64,000 nucleotides of DNA. It comes from FEN-1219 sp039933105. GTDB taxonomy: Bacteria; Pseudomonadota; Gammaproteobacteria; Steroidobacterales; Rariloculaceae. The notes below the pieces were generated by a model. The model had not been told where the DNA came from and ran no database searches. It worked only from the letters and a program-made list of their open reading frames with translations. A program made the translations under genes and the position numbers. Shown here piece by piece: positions 49,012 through 58,073 of this stretch (its first letter is position 1; every line of letters begins with the position of its first letter). The DNA lies in NCBI GenBank assembly GCA_039933105.1, contig JBDTOT010000002.1, positions 62,001 to 126,000 of the forward strand. Direction: 5' to 3'.

Positions 49012-50871
49012 ATGCACAAGTTAAGGATGTTCTGGTTGGCCGCGGCGGCTCTCGTGCTCGCAGCGTGCGGCGGCGGCGGCGACAACTCGATCGTCGGCAA
49101 CAGCGGCGGCGCAGCCAACGTGGGCACGCTTACCTTGCTCACGTCGAGCCCGCAGATTCCGTCGGACGGTACGAGCGCGGCGACAATCACGGCACTCGTG
49201 CGCGACGTCAACAACAACGTCATGCCAGACGTCGCAGTGACGTTTCAGGCAAATTCGGGCGCGTTGACTCTGCCAGTTTCTGCCAAGACCGACCAAAACG
49301 GCGTCCTGGCGGCAACCCTGAATACCGCGGGTGATCCGACGAACCGGGCCATCAGCGTGACGGCCCAGGCAGGCGGGAGCGCGCAAGCCACCGTCACCGT
49401 GAACATCATCGGCACGGCGTTGGTGATAACCGGCCCCTCGAGCCTGCCGTTGGGGAGCACGGGCCCCTACTCGGTCGTCTTGACGAACGCGGGGGGCATC
49501 GGCATCGGGGGCAAGGCCATCGCGATCAGCTCCGCGAAGTCGAATGGCCTCTCAGGGACTCAGCTGACGACGGATGCGCAAGGTCGCGCGAGCTTCACGT
49601 TGAGCGCGACTAACGGCGGCAATGACACCGTAACCGCTACCGCACTCGGGATTTCAACTACGCAGGCGGTCGCCGTCTCGGCGGACGCGTTCATGTTCAC
49701 GACACCAGCGCCCGCTACCGAAGTTACGCTTGGCAGCAACGTCGTCGTCACCGTGCAGTGGCAACAGAGCGGTGCCGGCGTGGCCAATCAGGCAATCGAC
49801 TTCTCCACCACGCGAGGCACGTTGAGCGCCGCTACGGCCAATACCGACGGCACCGGCACCGCGAGCGTCACGGTATCCGCCAACAACGCTGGTCCGGCTG
49901 TGCTCACGGCCACGAACCCAAGTGGCACCAGCATCCAGCTGCAAATCGAGTTCGTCGCGACGACGCCTGTCTCGTTGGATCTGCAGGCTGAGCCGTTCAC
50001 TCTGGCGACCAACGGTCAGAGCACGATCACCGCGACCATCCGCGACGCGGCGGGCAACCTCGTCAAGGGCAAGGCCATCAACTTCGTGCTGACCGACACC
50101 ACGGGTGGTTCCCTATCGGTGGCGCAGGCGACCACGAGCAGCCAGGGCCGCGCGCAAACGTTCTATAACGCCAGCAACTCGACAAGCGCAGTGGACGGTG
50201 TCCGCATCGACGCGAGCGTGCAGGGACTGCCGGCAGTCACCGACTCCGCAAAACTGACGGTTGCTCAGCGCCAAGTCTTCATCAGCATGGGCACTGGGAA
50301 CAGCATCTTCGAGGAGCCGAACAACGTTCAGTATCGGGTCCCGTGGATCATTCAGGTCACCGACGCCCAGGGCAACGGCGTGAAGCTCGTCAATCTCACC
50401 GTGAGCGTGCTCTCTGAGCGCTACTGGGAAGGCGTTCGATTCCCGACCACCGACGGCTGGCGGACACTGATCGGCACCGACGCGCTCCCGCTCGCCGGTT
50501 GCCCCGATGAGGACATTAATCGCAACGGTGTGCTCGACACCGGTGAGGACCTGAACGCGAACCACCGTATCGAAGCCGGCAACATTGCCACGGTCGCGGC
50601 TAGCACGGTGGGCGGAAGCACGGTGACGACGGACACCAACGGCTTCGCAAGTGTGGACGTCTTCTATCCGCAGCAGGACGCGTACTGGCTCGAAGTCACT
50701 CTCGAAGTCCGCGCATCCGTCCAAGGCACGGAATTCTCGAAGCGGTCGACGTTCGTGCTGCCGGGCACGGCCGACGACTTCAGCGATCCGAAAAAAGCGC
50801 CGCCGGGCGAATCAAGCCCGTTCGGCACCGACGGCATCTGCGGCACGCCACCGCCGCCGGACGGCCCGTAA
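49012..50871 (+). CDS. Lipoprotein with bacterial Ig-like (Big_1) repeats and EF-hand-like loops
   Basis: 619 residues; lipobox 'VLAAC' with Cys19, then a Gly/Asn-rich spacer. Residues about 40-430 hold four Ig-like repeats of the Big_1/invasin type ('SDGTSAATITALVRDVNNNV', '...VTFQANSGALT', '...TDQNGVLAATL'). The C-terminal 190 residues are unlike them and include an EF-hand-like loop D501-x-N503-x-N505-G-V-L-D509-x-x-E512, directly followed by a second, weaker loop (D513-N515-N517-E521). It starts 58 bases after pilQ and ends just before a strong terminator, so it probably belongs to the pil transcript. A surface adhesin or pilus-associated role is inferred. Confidence 0.85.
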   Translation: MHKLRMFWLAAAALVLAACGGGGDNSIVGNSGGAANVGTLTLLTSSPQIPSDGTSAATITALVRDVNNNVMPDVAVTFQANSGALTLPVSAKTDQNGVLAATLNTAGDPTNRAISVTAQAGGSAQATVTVNIIGTALVITGPSSLPLGSTGPYSVVLTNAGGIGIGGKAIAISSAKSNGLSGTQLTTDAQGRASFTLSATNGGNDTVTATALGISTTQAVAVSADAFMFTTPAPATEVTLGSNVVVTVQWQQSGAGVANQAIDFSTTRGTLSAATANTDGTGTASVTVSANNAGPAVLTATNPSGTSIQLQIEFVATTPVSLDLQAEPFTLATNGQSTITATIRDAAGNLVKGKAINFVLTDTTGGSLSVAQATTSSQGRAQTFYNASNSTSAVDGVRIDASVQGLPAVTDSAKLTVAQRQVFISMGTGNSIFEEPNNVQYRVPWIIQVTDAQGNGVKLVNLTVSVLSERYWEGVRFPTTDGWRTLIGTDALPLAGCPDEDINRNGVLDTGEDLNANHRIEAGNIATVAASTVGGSTVTTDTNGFASVDVFYPQQDAYWLEVTLEVRASVQGTEFSKRSTFVLPGTADDFSDPKKAPPGESSPFGTDGICGTPPPPDGP

Positions 50872-50892
50872 ATTACGACCGATCGTGTACAC

Positions 50893-50927
50893 GAAGAAGG
50901 CCAGCCTTGCGCTGGCCTTCTTCTTTT
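50893..50927 (+). terminator. Intrinsic terminator after the pil/lipoprotein operon
   Basis: A perfect 13-bp stem (GAAGAAGGCCAGC / GCTGGCCTTCTTC) with a five-base loop CTTGC, followed by TTTT at 50924-50927. It begins 22 bases after the lipoprotein stop and separates the pil unit from aroK. The A-rich 5' side also makes it a fair terminator in the reverse direction. Confidence 0.92.
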
Positions 50928-50968
50928 GGCCGTGCGGAAAGTACGCGTCTTTGACTACACTTGCCCTC

Positions 50969-51493
50969 GTGACGGTCAACCCACACAACATTTATCTGGT
51001 CGGGCCGATGGGCTCCGGAAAAACGGCGGTCGGGCGCCGCCTCGCCGCGCTACTCGACAAGCAGTTTCTGGATACCGACACCGAAATCGAGAAACGGACC
51101 GGCGTCGACGTACGTTTCATCTTCGAAAAAGAAGGTGAGGCCCGCTTCCGCGAACGCGAGCGCGAAATCATTGCCGAGCTCACGGGACTCGAAGGCGTGG
51201 TGGTGGCTACGGGTGGTGGAGCAGTTCTCGATCCCAGGAATCGCGAACTCCTTGCCACGACCGGCACCGTCGTATATCTCGAGACGAGTGTGGACGCGCT
51301 GGTTCAGCGCACTCGCTCAAATAAGACGCGGCCGTTACTGATGAACGCCGATCCGCGCAGCGTGCTGGAGCGCCTCATGACAGCGCGGCAGCCGCTGTAT
51401 GAAGAAGTCGCGGACCTGAAGATCGGGACCACGGGCCGCACCGTGCGGGCGGTCGCGGCGGACATTCGCGACCGCCTCTCCGCAGCGCGTTGA
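50969..51493 (+). CDS. aroK: Shikimate kinase
   Basis: 174 residues from a GTG at 50969; no good ribosome-binding site precedes it, and longer frames would run through the terminator. P-loop G12-PMGSGK-T19, shikimate-binding 'FLDTDTEIEKRTGVDVRFIF', 'EKEGEARFREREREII', 'VVATGGGAVLDPRNRELL' and the lid 'SNKTRPLL'. It phosphorylates shikimate in aromatic amino-acid synthesis. The stop overlaps a possible aroB start. The pilQ-aroK-aroB order is conserved in gammaproteobacteria. Confidence 0.96.
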   Translation: MTVNPHNIYLVGPMGSGKTAVGRRLAALLDKQFLDTDTEIEKRTGVDVRFIFEKEGEARFREREREIIAELTGLEGVVVATGGGAVLDPRNRELLATTGTVVYLETSVDALVQRTRSNKTRPLLMNADPRSVLERLMTARQPLYEEVADLKIGTTGRTVRAVAADIRDRLSAAR

Positions 51494-52605
51494 GCGCGTT
51501 GCAAAATTCGGTCCCGCCTGAGAATCTTCGCCGCGTGGAAACGATCACAGTCGCCCTTGGCGAGCGCAGCTACCCGATTCACATCGGGTCGGGTCTACTC
51601 GACGACGCGGCGCTGTACGGCACGGCCGCCCGACAGCTCCTCGTCGTAACCAACGAGACCGTCGCTCCGCTGTATCTCGCTCGCATCCAGAACGCGTTGC
51701 GCGGCCGGAAGGTCGAGACGCTGATCCTGCCTGATGGCGAGCGCCATAAAACGCTGGCCACGTTCGGACTCGTACTCGACCGACTCGTCGACGCGAACTT
51801 CCACCGTGACGCCTGCCTCGTCGCGCTCGGCGGTGGCGTGATCGGCGACCTCACGGGCTACGCTGCGGCAAGCTATCAGCGCGGCATCGATTTCGTGCAG
51901 ATACCCACCACCCTGCTCGCGCAGGTCGATTCTTCCGTCGGCGGCAAAACGGCCGTGAATCACCCCCGTGCCAAGAACATGATTGGCGCCTTTCACCAGC
52001 CTATTTCAGTATTGGCCGACACGAGCACGCTGCAGACGTTGCCCCCGCGCGAACTCTCTGCGGGGTTGGCCGAGATCATCAAATACGGCGTGATCGTCGA
52101 TGCCGACTTCTTCGTTTGGCTCGAGCAGCACATGGACGCCTTGCGAGCGCTCGACACGAATACGCTCGCGCACGCGATTCGCCGCAGCTGCGAGATCAAA
52201 GCGGAGATCGTCGCCGAGGACGAGCGCGAGCGCGGCCGGCGCGCGTTGCTGAACCTCGGCCACACCTTCGGCCACGCGCTGGAAGCTCTTGGCAACTACG
52301 AGCGCTGGCTCCACGGCGAGGCAGTCTCGGTCGGCACGGTGCTGGCGGCGCGCACATCGCTCGCCCTGGGCTGGCTCGACGCGGGCAGCTGCAAACGCAT
52401 CGAGCAGTTGCTCGAACGCGCCGGCCTGCCGACGCGCGCGAGCGGCATCGATCCCGACGCATTGCTCGAGGGCATGCGCGGCGACAAGAAAGCCGATCAC
52501 GTTGGCCTCAAGCTGATATTGATCAAAGCGCTGGGTGACGCCGTGGTCACGCGAGCGCCGACGGAAACCGCGTTGCGCGCAGTGTTGGCCGAGCAGCTCG
52601 CGTGA
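51490..52605 (+). CDS. aroB: 3-Dehydroquinate synthase
   Basis: 371 residues if the TTG at 51490 (overlapping the aroK stop) is used; a GTG at 51535 ('VETITVALGERSYPIHIG') matches the family start better and gives 356. Marks: 'LPDGERHKTLATFGLVLDRL', 'ALGGGVIGDLTGYAAASYQR', 'IPTTLLAQVDSSVGGKTAVN', 'AGLAEIIKYGVI' and the metal-binding 'NLGHTFGHALE'. It cyclises DAHP, the second shikimate-pathway step. Its stop overlaps the dgt-like start (GTGA). The start codon is the only real doubt. Confidence 0.96.
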   Translation: MSALQNSVPPENLRRVETITVALGERSYPIHIGSGLLDDAALYGTAARQLLVVTNETVAPLYLARIQNALRGRKVETLILPDGERHKTLATFGLVLDRLVDANFHRDACLVALGGGVIGDLTGYAAASYQRGIDFVQIPTTLLAQVDSSVGGKTAVNHPRAKNMIGAFHQPISVLADTSTLQTLPPRELSAGLAEIIKYGVIVDADFFVWLEQHMDALRALDTNTLAHAIRRSCEIKAEIVAEDERERGRRALLNLGHTFGHALEALGNYERWLHGEAVSVGTVLAARTSLALGWLDAGSCKRIEQLLERAGLPTRASGIDPDALLEGMRGDKKADHVGLKLILIKALGDAVVTRAPTETALRAVLAEQLA

Positions 52606-53756
52606 GCGACGCTCGCAGCGAGCTCGCCGCATACGCCGCCCGCGCCTCGACGTCGCGGGGCCGCCGTTACCCGGAGCCGCCGCCCGCGCTGCGCACGGAG
52701 TTTCAGCGCGACCGCGACCGGATCATCCACGCGACCGCGTTTCGCCGGCTCGTCTACAAGACGCAGGTATTCGTGAACTACGAGGGCGACCTGTACCGGA
52801 CGCGCCTTACGCATTCGCTGGAAGTTGCGCAGATCGCGCGCACGGTCGCACGCGCACTGCAATTGAACGAAGACCTCGTCGAAGCCATTAGCCTCGCGCA
52901 CGATCTCGGCCACACGCCGTTCGGCCACGCCGGCCAAGACGCACTGAACGACTGCATGCGGGACTACGGCGGCTTCGAGCACAACCTGCAGTCGCTGCGC
53001 GTCGTCGATGAGCTCGAAGATCGCTATGCGAGTTTCCCCGGCTTGAATCTCACATTCGAGACTCGGGAAGGTATCCTCAAGCACTGCTCGCTGAAGCACG
53101 CACGAGAGCTCGGCGACGTGGGCAAGCGGTTCCTGGAGCGCAGCCAGCCGGGGCTCGAAGCTCAGCTGGCGAACATCGCGGACGAAATCGCGTACAACAA
53201 TCACGACGTTGACGACGGATTGCGCTCCGGCCTAATAACGCTCGAGCAGCTCTCTTCGCTGCCGTTCTTCGCCGAACACTTACAGTGGGTCGATCGCGAA
53301 TACCCTAAGCAGAAGCCACAGCGGCGCGGCAGCGAGACCGTGCGGCGCATGATAGGCGAGCTCGTAGCGGACCTCGTGCGCAAGAGCGGCGCCAGCATCG
53401 CGGACGCCGCGCCGCAACACATCGACGACGTCCGCGGTTTGCCTCAGCCACTCATTCGGTTCAGCCAGCCGTTGCACGAAGCTCAGCAGGCGCTGAAGCG
53501 GTTCCTGCGCGAATCGCTCTACAGCCATCCGCGGGTGCGCGAGATGACCCTGCAGGCGCAGGACACCGTGCGCTTCCTGTTCGAACAGCTGATGGCCGCT
53601 TACGAGCGCATGCCGGAGGAGCATGCTGAGCGCGCACGCGCTGAGGAAGCCACCGGCGGCGCGGTCGGCGCCGCGCGGGTCGTCGCCGACTACGTCGCCG
53701 GTATGACAGACCGGTTCGCACTGCAGACGCGGGACGCGTTGCGCGCGAAGAGCTAG
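52602..53756 (+). CDS. dgt: dGTPase-like deoxynucleotide triphosphohydrolase (HD domain)
   Basis: 384 residues from a GTG at 52602 coupled to aroB. HD-domain marks: 'RDRIIHATAFRRLVYKTQVF', 'RTRLTHSLEVAQIARTVARA' and 'AISLAHDLGHTPFGHAGQDA' supplying the metal ligands, then 'EDRYASFPGLNLTFETREGI' and 'EIAYNNHDVDDGL'. The length and lack of the Escherichia coli insertion place it in the shorter dGTPase-like type-2 group. It hydrolyses dNTPs to nucleosides and triphosphate, tuning DNA precursor levels. Confidence 0.94.
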   Translation: MSDARSELAAYAARASTSRGRRYPEPPPALRTEFQRDRDRIIHATAFRRLVYKTQVFVNYEGDLYRTRLTHSLEVAQIARTVARALQLNEDLVEAISLAHDLGHTPFGHAGQDALNDCMRDYGGFEHNLQSLRVVDELEDRYASFPGLNLTFETREGILKHCSLKHARELGDVGKRFLERSQPGLEAQLANIADEIAYNNHDVDDGLRSGLITLEQLSSLPFFAEHLQWVDREYPKQKPQRRGSETVRRMIGELVADLVRKSGASIADAAPQHIDDVRGLPQPLIRFSQPLHEAQQALKRFLRESLYSHPRVREMTLQAQDTVRFLFEQLMAAYERMPEEHAERARAEEATGGAVGAARVVADYVAGMTDRFALQTRDALRAKS

Positions 53757-53781
53757 CCGCCGCGTCTGCTAGAATGCGGCT

Positions 53782-54513
53782 GTGTCAGCTGCTGCCGTCA
53801 AACCCGCTCGTGAAATTGCCGCACGCGAACGCTTGATCTTCGCGCTCGACGTGCCGGACCTCGCGGGTGCGAAGAGGCTCGTGACGCAGCTCGCCGACAC
53901 CGTCGTGTTCTACAAGATCGGCCTCGAGCTCGCGACGTCCCCGCACTACTTCGAGCTGCTGCGCTGGCTCATCGACCAAGACAAGAAAGTCTTCACTGAC
54001 TTGAAGCTGTACGACATTCCGGCCACGGTCGGAGCCGCGGTTCGTCAGCTCAGCAAGTCGGGGGCGTCGTTCCTGACCGTGCACGGCGATCGCGCGATCA
54101 TGGCCGCGGCCGGCGCCGAGAAAGGCGAACATCTGCAGATCCTTGCCGTCACCGTGCTGACCAGCATCGCGCCGCAGGACCTCGTGGACATGGGCGTAAC
54201 GTTGAGCGTGGAGGAACTCGCGCTGCTCCGTGCTCGCCAGGCTGTGGCATCGGGTTGCGATGGCGTGATCGCATCGGGCCTCGAAGCCGCGAAGCTGCGC
54301 GAGTCGCTCGGGCGCGGCCCACTGATCGTGACGCCCGGCATTCGCCCGCCCGACGCGGCACGCAACGATGACCAACGGCGCGTCGTCACGCCCACGCTCG
54401 CGTTCCGCGCCGGCGCCAACTACATCGTGGTCGGCCGGCCGATCCGCGACGCAGCCGATCCCTACCAAGCCGCGGCGGCCATCCAGACCGAGATCGCCGC
54501 CGTCTTTGGATGA
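53782..54513 (+). CDS. pyrF: Orotidine 5'-phosphate decarboxylase
   Basis: 243 residues from a GTG at 53782; a TAGAAT hexamer about 14 bases upstream could be a -10 element. OMPDC marks: 'LIFALDVPDLAGAKRLVTQL', 'VFTDLKLYDIPATVGAAVRQ' (the catalytic D-x-K-x-x-D with Lys), 'SGCDGVIASGLEAAKLRE', 'LIVTPGIRPPDAARNDDQRR' and 'ANYIVVGRPI'. It makes UMP in the last de novo pyrimidine step. The stop overlaps the DUF445 start (ATGA). Confidence 0.97.
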   Translation: MSAAAVKPAREIAARERLIFALDVPDLAGAKRLVTQLADTVVFYKIGLELATSPHYFELLRWLIDQDKKVFTDLKLYDIPATVGAAVRQLSKSGASFLTVHGDRAIMAAAGAEKGEHLQILAVTVLTSIAPQDLVDMGVTLSVEELALLRARQAVASGCDGVIASGLEAAKLRESLGRGPLIVTPGIRPPDAARNDDQRRVVTPTLAFRAGANYIVVGRPIRDAADPYQAAAAIQTEIAAVFG

Positions 54514-55778
54514 ACGGCGGCACGCCCGCGCCGACTCCACCCCCGGATCCTAAGCTCGTCCGCCGCCTTCGACGCATGCGGCTCACGGCCACCGTGCTGC
54601 TCGCCGCCATGGCGGCTGTATTTGCCGCAACGACCTGGTGGCTGCCGAGGACCGGCTGGTCCGGCGCCGCGCGCGCATTCGCCGAAGCCGCGTTGATCGG
54701 CGGTCTGGCCGATTGGTTCGCCGTCGTCGCGCTCTTTCGGCGTCCGCTAGGCCTGCCAATCCCTCACACAGGCGTAATCCCCGCGCGCAAGGACGAGATC
54801 GGCCGCGCGCTGGCGCGCTTCATCCGCGATCACTTTTTGGTCCGCGAAGCGATCGAGCGCCGCCTCGATCGTAGCGATCTCGCGGAACGCTTGGGGGCAT
54901 GGCTCGACGACGACACGAACGCCGCCCGCGTAGCCCGCGACCTGTGCACCACGCTGAACTGGGCGCTGCACTCGAGCGACGGCGGCGAGCTGCGCTCTGC
55001 GCTCGGCGGCAGCCTGCGCGTCGCGTTCGACGCCGTCCCCGTCAACCGCGCCGTGGGCACTCTGCTCGACGTGCTGATGGCCGGCGACCGCACGCAGGTG
55101 CTGATCGATCAGCTCGTACGATTCGCGCAAACGCAGCTCGACCAGCACCGCCTTGAGATCCGGCTGCGAATTCACGAGAAGAGCCCGTGGTGGCTACCGA
55201 AGTTCGTAGACCAGGAGATCTTCGACAAGCTCGTCGGTGAAATCGAGGCGCTGCTGCGCGCAATCGCCGACGACCCTAACCATCCGGCGCGCGCCGACAT
55301 CCGTGCGCAGATTGCAGCACTGCGTCAATCACTCGTCACGGATTCGGCGCTGGCGGCCAAAGGCCGTGTATTGCGACAGGAAGTGGCCTCGCATCCGGCC
55401 GTGCGCGCCTACGCGGAGGATCTATGGCAGCGGCTGAACGACGAGTTGCATACCGCGTTAGAAGACGCAACGTCCCCGCTCGCAGTCGGAATCACGCACG
55501 AGATTCGCGAGCTCGGCGCGGCTCTGCACACGGACAGTCAAGCGGCGGCGCGGCTGAACGGCTGGCTGCGACAGGCGCTGCTGTATGTCGTCGAGACGTA
55601 TCGCGATCCGTTGGCGGAGGTGGTCTCGGACACGATCGAGAGCTGGGACCCGCGCGAGACTTCGCGGCGCATCGAGCTGCACATCGGCACGGATCTGCAG
55701 TACATCCGCATCAACGGCACGCTGGTCGGCGGGCTCGTCGGTCTCGCGATCTACTTGTTGGTCGGGCTCGCCCCTTAA
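54510..55778 (+). CDS. DUF445 family membrane protein
   Basis: 422 residues. An N-terminal helix ('RLTATVLLAAMAAVFAATTW', about 27-46), then the family signature 'AFAEAALIGGLADWFAVVAL' and 'FRRPLGLPIPHTGVIPARKD', a long amphipathic helical region, and a C-terminal helix ('RINGTLVGGLVGLAIYLLVG'). This is the layout of DUF445/YjiN-type inner membrane proteins; the soluble part would lie in the periplasm. Function is unknown. It is coupled to pyrF and converges on the acyl-CoA ligase with a 4-base overlap. Confidence 0.92.
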   Translation: MNGGTPAPTPPPDPKLVRRLRRMRLTATVLLAAMAAVFAATTWWLPRTGWSGAARAFAEAALIGGLADWFAVVALFRRPLGLPIPHTGVIPARKDEIGRALARFIRDHFLVREAIERRLDRSDLAERLGAWLDDDTNAARVARDLCTTLNWALHSSDGGELRSALGGSLRVAFDAVPVNRAVGTLLDVLMAGDRTQVLIDQLVRFAQTQLDQHRLEIRLRIHEKSPWWLPKFVDQEIFDKLVGEIEALLRAIADDPNHPARADIRAQIAALRQSLVTDSALAAKGRVLRQEVASHPAVRAYAEDLWQRLNDELHTALEDATSPLAVGITHEIRELGAALHTDSQAAARLNGWLRQALLYVVETYRDPLAEVVSDTIESWDPRETSRRIELHIGTDLQYIRINGTLVGGLVGLAIYLLVGLAP

Positions 55779-57448
55779 GGATCGACGCGCTCCTTCAGCG
55801 CGCGGCGCAGCACTTTGCCCACGTTCGACTTCGGTAGCTGGTTCAAGAACTCGACGTGCTTCGGGCGTTTGTAGCCGGTCAGATTCGCGCGTGCGTGCGC
55901 CATCACGTCGGCTTCGGTCAGGTTCGGATCTTTGCGCACCACGTAGAGCTTCACGGCTTCGCCGGACTGCGCGTCCGGTACGCCGATCGCAGCTGCCTCC
56001 AGCACTCCTGGCTGACGCGTCGCAACGTCTTCGACTTCGTTCGGATACACCTTGAAGCCAGACACGACAATCACGTCTTTGATCCGGTCCTCGATAAATA
56101 CGTAGCCTTGCGCGTTGATGCGTCCCAGATCGCCCGTGCGTAGCCAGCCATCGCCGAACAGCACCAGCGCCGTTTCATCCGGCCGCTGCCAATAGCCGGG
56201 CATGACCTGTGGTCCGCGTGCACAGATCTCGCCCACCTGGTCCGTGCCGAGCATGGTGCCCCGCTCGTCGAAAATCCCAACTTCCGTCGACGGAAACGGC
56301 AAGCCCACGGAGCCATCGAACTCCTTGCGATCGAGCGGGTTGCCGCACACGATCGGCGACGCCTCGGTGAGGCCGTAACCCTGCGCGATCGGCACGCCCG
56401 TCGCGGCCTGCCAGCGCGTCGCGACTTCGCGTTGCACGGCCATTCCGCCGCCCATCGACACGCGTAGAGCCGAGAAGTCGATCGTGCCGAAATCCTGCGC
56501 ATGCAGAAGCGCGTTGTACAACGTGTTGACGCCCGTCATGAACGCGAAGCGCGTCTTGCGCAGCTCCGCGATGAACGACTTCAAGTCGCGCGGATCGGTG
56601 ATCAGTAAGTCGTGGCCGCCGAGCTCGAAAAAACAAAAGAGGTTCGCTGTCAGCGAGTACACGTGATACAGCGGCAGCGGCGTGACAATGACACCAGCAT
56701 CCGGTGTGAAGAACGGTCGTGCCCAAGCCGCGGCTTGTAGCGTGTTAGCGACCATGTTGCGCTGCGTCAGCATGGCGCCTTTGGCGCGGCCTGTCGTGCC
56801 GCCGGTGTACTGCAGAAACGCGAGATCGCTACCGGCGATCGCAGGCCGTTTGTATTGTAGCGACGCGCCCTTGGCCAACGCGCTGCGGTAGTCGACTGCC
56901 GCTACGAGCTGATAGGGCCGCACGAGCTTGCGCACGTACTTCACGACGAAGTTCACGAGCCAGCGTTTCGGCGCCGGGCAGTGATCCCCCAACTTGCTCA
57001 CTATTACCGTCGCAAGCTGCGTCGCAGGCAGCGCTGCCGCGACGGTGCTAGCGAAGTTCTCGAGCACAATGACGGCTTTCGCGCCGCTGTCGGCAAGCTG
57101 ATGCGTAAGCTCCGGCACCGTGTACATCGGATTCACGTTCACAGCCACGAGGCCGGCCCGCAGCACACCGAACAGCGCCACGGGGTACTGCAACGTGTTC
57201 GGCAGCATGATCGCGACACGGTCGCCCGGGCTAAGCCCAGGCACCGACTGTAGATACGCCGCGAATTCGCGACTGCGCTGCTCGACCTCGCGAAACGTCA
57301 GCGTCGTGCCGAGATTCGTGAACGCCGGCTGCGCGGCGAAACGCTCGAAAGCCGACTCGAGTAACGCGACGAGCGACGCGTAACGGTCCGCGTCGATGTC
57401 CGCCGGAACACCCGGCGTATAGGCGTTGAGCCAGGGTCTATCGGGCAT
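55775..57448 (-). CDS. fadD: Long-chain fatty acid-CoA ligase
   Basis: 557 residues from the ATG at 57448 (MPDRPWLNAYTPGVPADI...), the FadD-like start; the longer frame overlaps tesA more deeply. ANL-superfamily marks: P-loop 'FLQYTGGTTGRAKGAMLTQR', 'TPLPLYHVYSLTANLFCFFE', 'GYGLTEASPIVCGNP', 'GWLRTGDLGRINAQGYVFIE' and 'DRIKDVIVVSGFKVYPNEVE', ending with the catalytic Lys in 'LPKSNVGKVLRRALK'. It activates fatty acids for oxidation or lipid synthesis. It overlaps the tesA 3' end by 11 bases, suggesting co-transcription and channelled use of released fatty acids. Confidence 0.95.
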   Translation of the reverse strand: MPDRPWLNAYTPGVPADIDADRYASLVALLESAFERFAAQPAFTNLGTTLTFREVEQRSREFAAYLQSVPGLSPGDRVAIMLPNTLQYPVALFGVLRAGLVAVNVNPMYTVPELTHQLADSGAKAVIVLENFASTVAAALPATQLATVIVSKLGDHCPAPKRWLVNFVVKYVRKLVRPYQLVAAVDYRSALAKGASLQYKRPAIAGSDLAFLQYTGGTTGRAKGAMLTQRNMVANTLQAAAWARPFFTPDAGVIVTPLPLYHVYSLTANLFCFFELGGHDLLITDPRDLKSFIAELRKTRFAFMTGVNTLYNALLHAQDFGTIDFSALRVSMGGGMAVQREVATRWQAATGVPIAQGYGLTEASPIVCGNPLDRKEFDGSVGLPFPSTEVGIFDERGTMLGTDQVGEICARGPQVMPGYWQRPDETALVLFGDGWLRTGDLGRINAQGYVFIEDRIKDVIVVSGFKVYPNEVEDVATRQPGVLEAAAIGVPDAQSGEAVKLYVVRKDPNLTEADVMAHARANLTGYKRPKHVEFLNQLPKSNVGKVLRRALKERVDP

Positions 57449-58073
57449 CGCGGGTCGCGAGCATAGGGCCGAGTGTGCGCCAGACGCTGGCAAACACGAT
57501 CTTCTGACCGGCCGCGTTCGGGTGTATCCCATCGGCCTGCATCAGTTCGGGCTTCACGGCGACATCGGCCAATGCGAGATCGACGAGCGTGACGTTGAAA
57601 CGCTGCGCGAGCTCGGGGTATACGGCAGACAGCGTGCGCGTGTAGGCGGGCCCGTAGTTCGGCGGAATCCGTATCGCGGCAATCGCGACGCGCGCCCCGG
57701 CGCGCTGACTCTGCTCGATCATCTTCGCGAGATTGTCACGCAGTGCGTCGACCGGCTGGCCGCGCAGACCATCGTTGCCCCCGAGCTCGATCACGACGAC
57801 GGCCGGGGAGTTCTTGTCGAGCACCCGCGCCAATCGCGCGAGGCCGCCGGCCGAGGTGTCGCCTGCGATACTGGCGTTCACCACCTCATACCCGTAACCT
57901 TCCCCGAGAAGCCGCTCCTTTAGCATTGCGACCCACGACTGCTCGGCGGCCATGCCGTATCCGCTGCTCAACGAGTCGCCTACCACGACGATGGTTCGCC
58001 CGGCGCCAAGCGCTGCCGGCAGGCAAAGGACGGCCGCGAGCACCACGGCGACCAGGCGTTGAACGATGAGCAC
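57438..58073 (-). CDS. tesA: TesA-type SGNH/GDSL esterase (acyl-CoA thioesterase I / arylesterase)
   Basis: 211 residues from a GTG at 58073; longer frames enter the divergent ABC gene. A signal peptide ('VLIVQRLVAVVLAAVLCLPA') directs it to the periplasm. SGNH blocks: nucleophile in 'VVVGDSLSSGYGMAAEQSW', Gly in 'NASIAGDTSAGGLARL', Asn in 'VIELGGNDGLRGQPVDALRD', and D-x-x-H in 'MQADGIHPNAAGQKI'. TesA hydrolyses acyl thioesters and esters. As in Escherichia coli it is transcribed divergently from a ybbA-type ABC ATPase gene; here the two starts overlap by eight bases. Confidence 0.94.
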   Translation of the reverse strand: MLIVQRLVAVVLAAVLCLPAALGAGRTIVVVGDSLSSGYGMAAEQSWVAMLKERLLGEGYGYEVVNASIAGDTSAGGLARLARVLDKNSPAVVVIELGGNDGLRGQPVDALRDNLAKMIEQSQRAGARVAIAAIRIPPNYGPAYTRTLSAVYPELAQRFNVTLVDLALADVAVKPELMQADGIHPNAAGQKIVFASVWRTLGPMLATRDAR

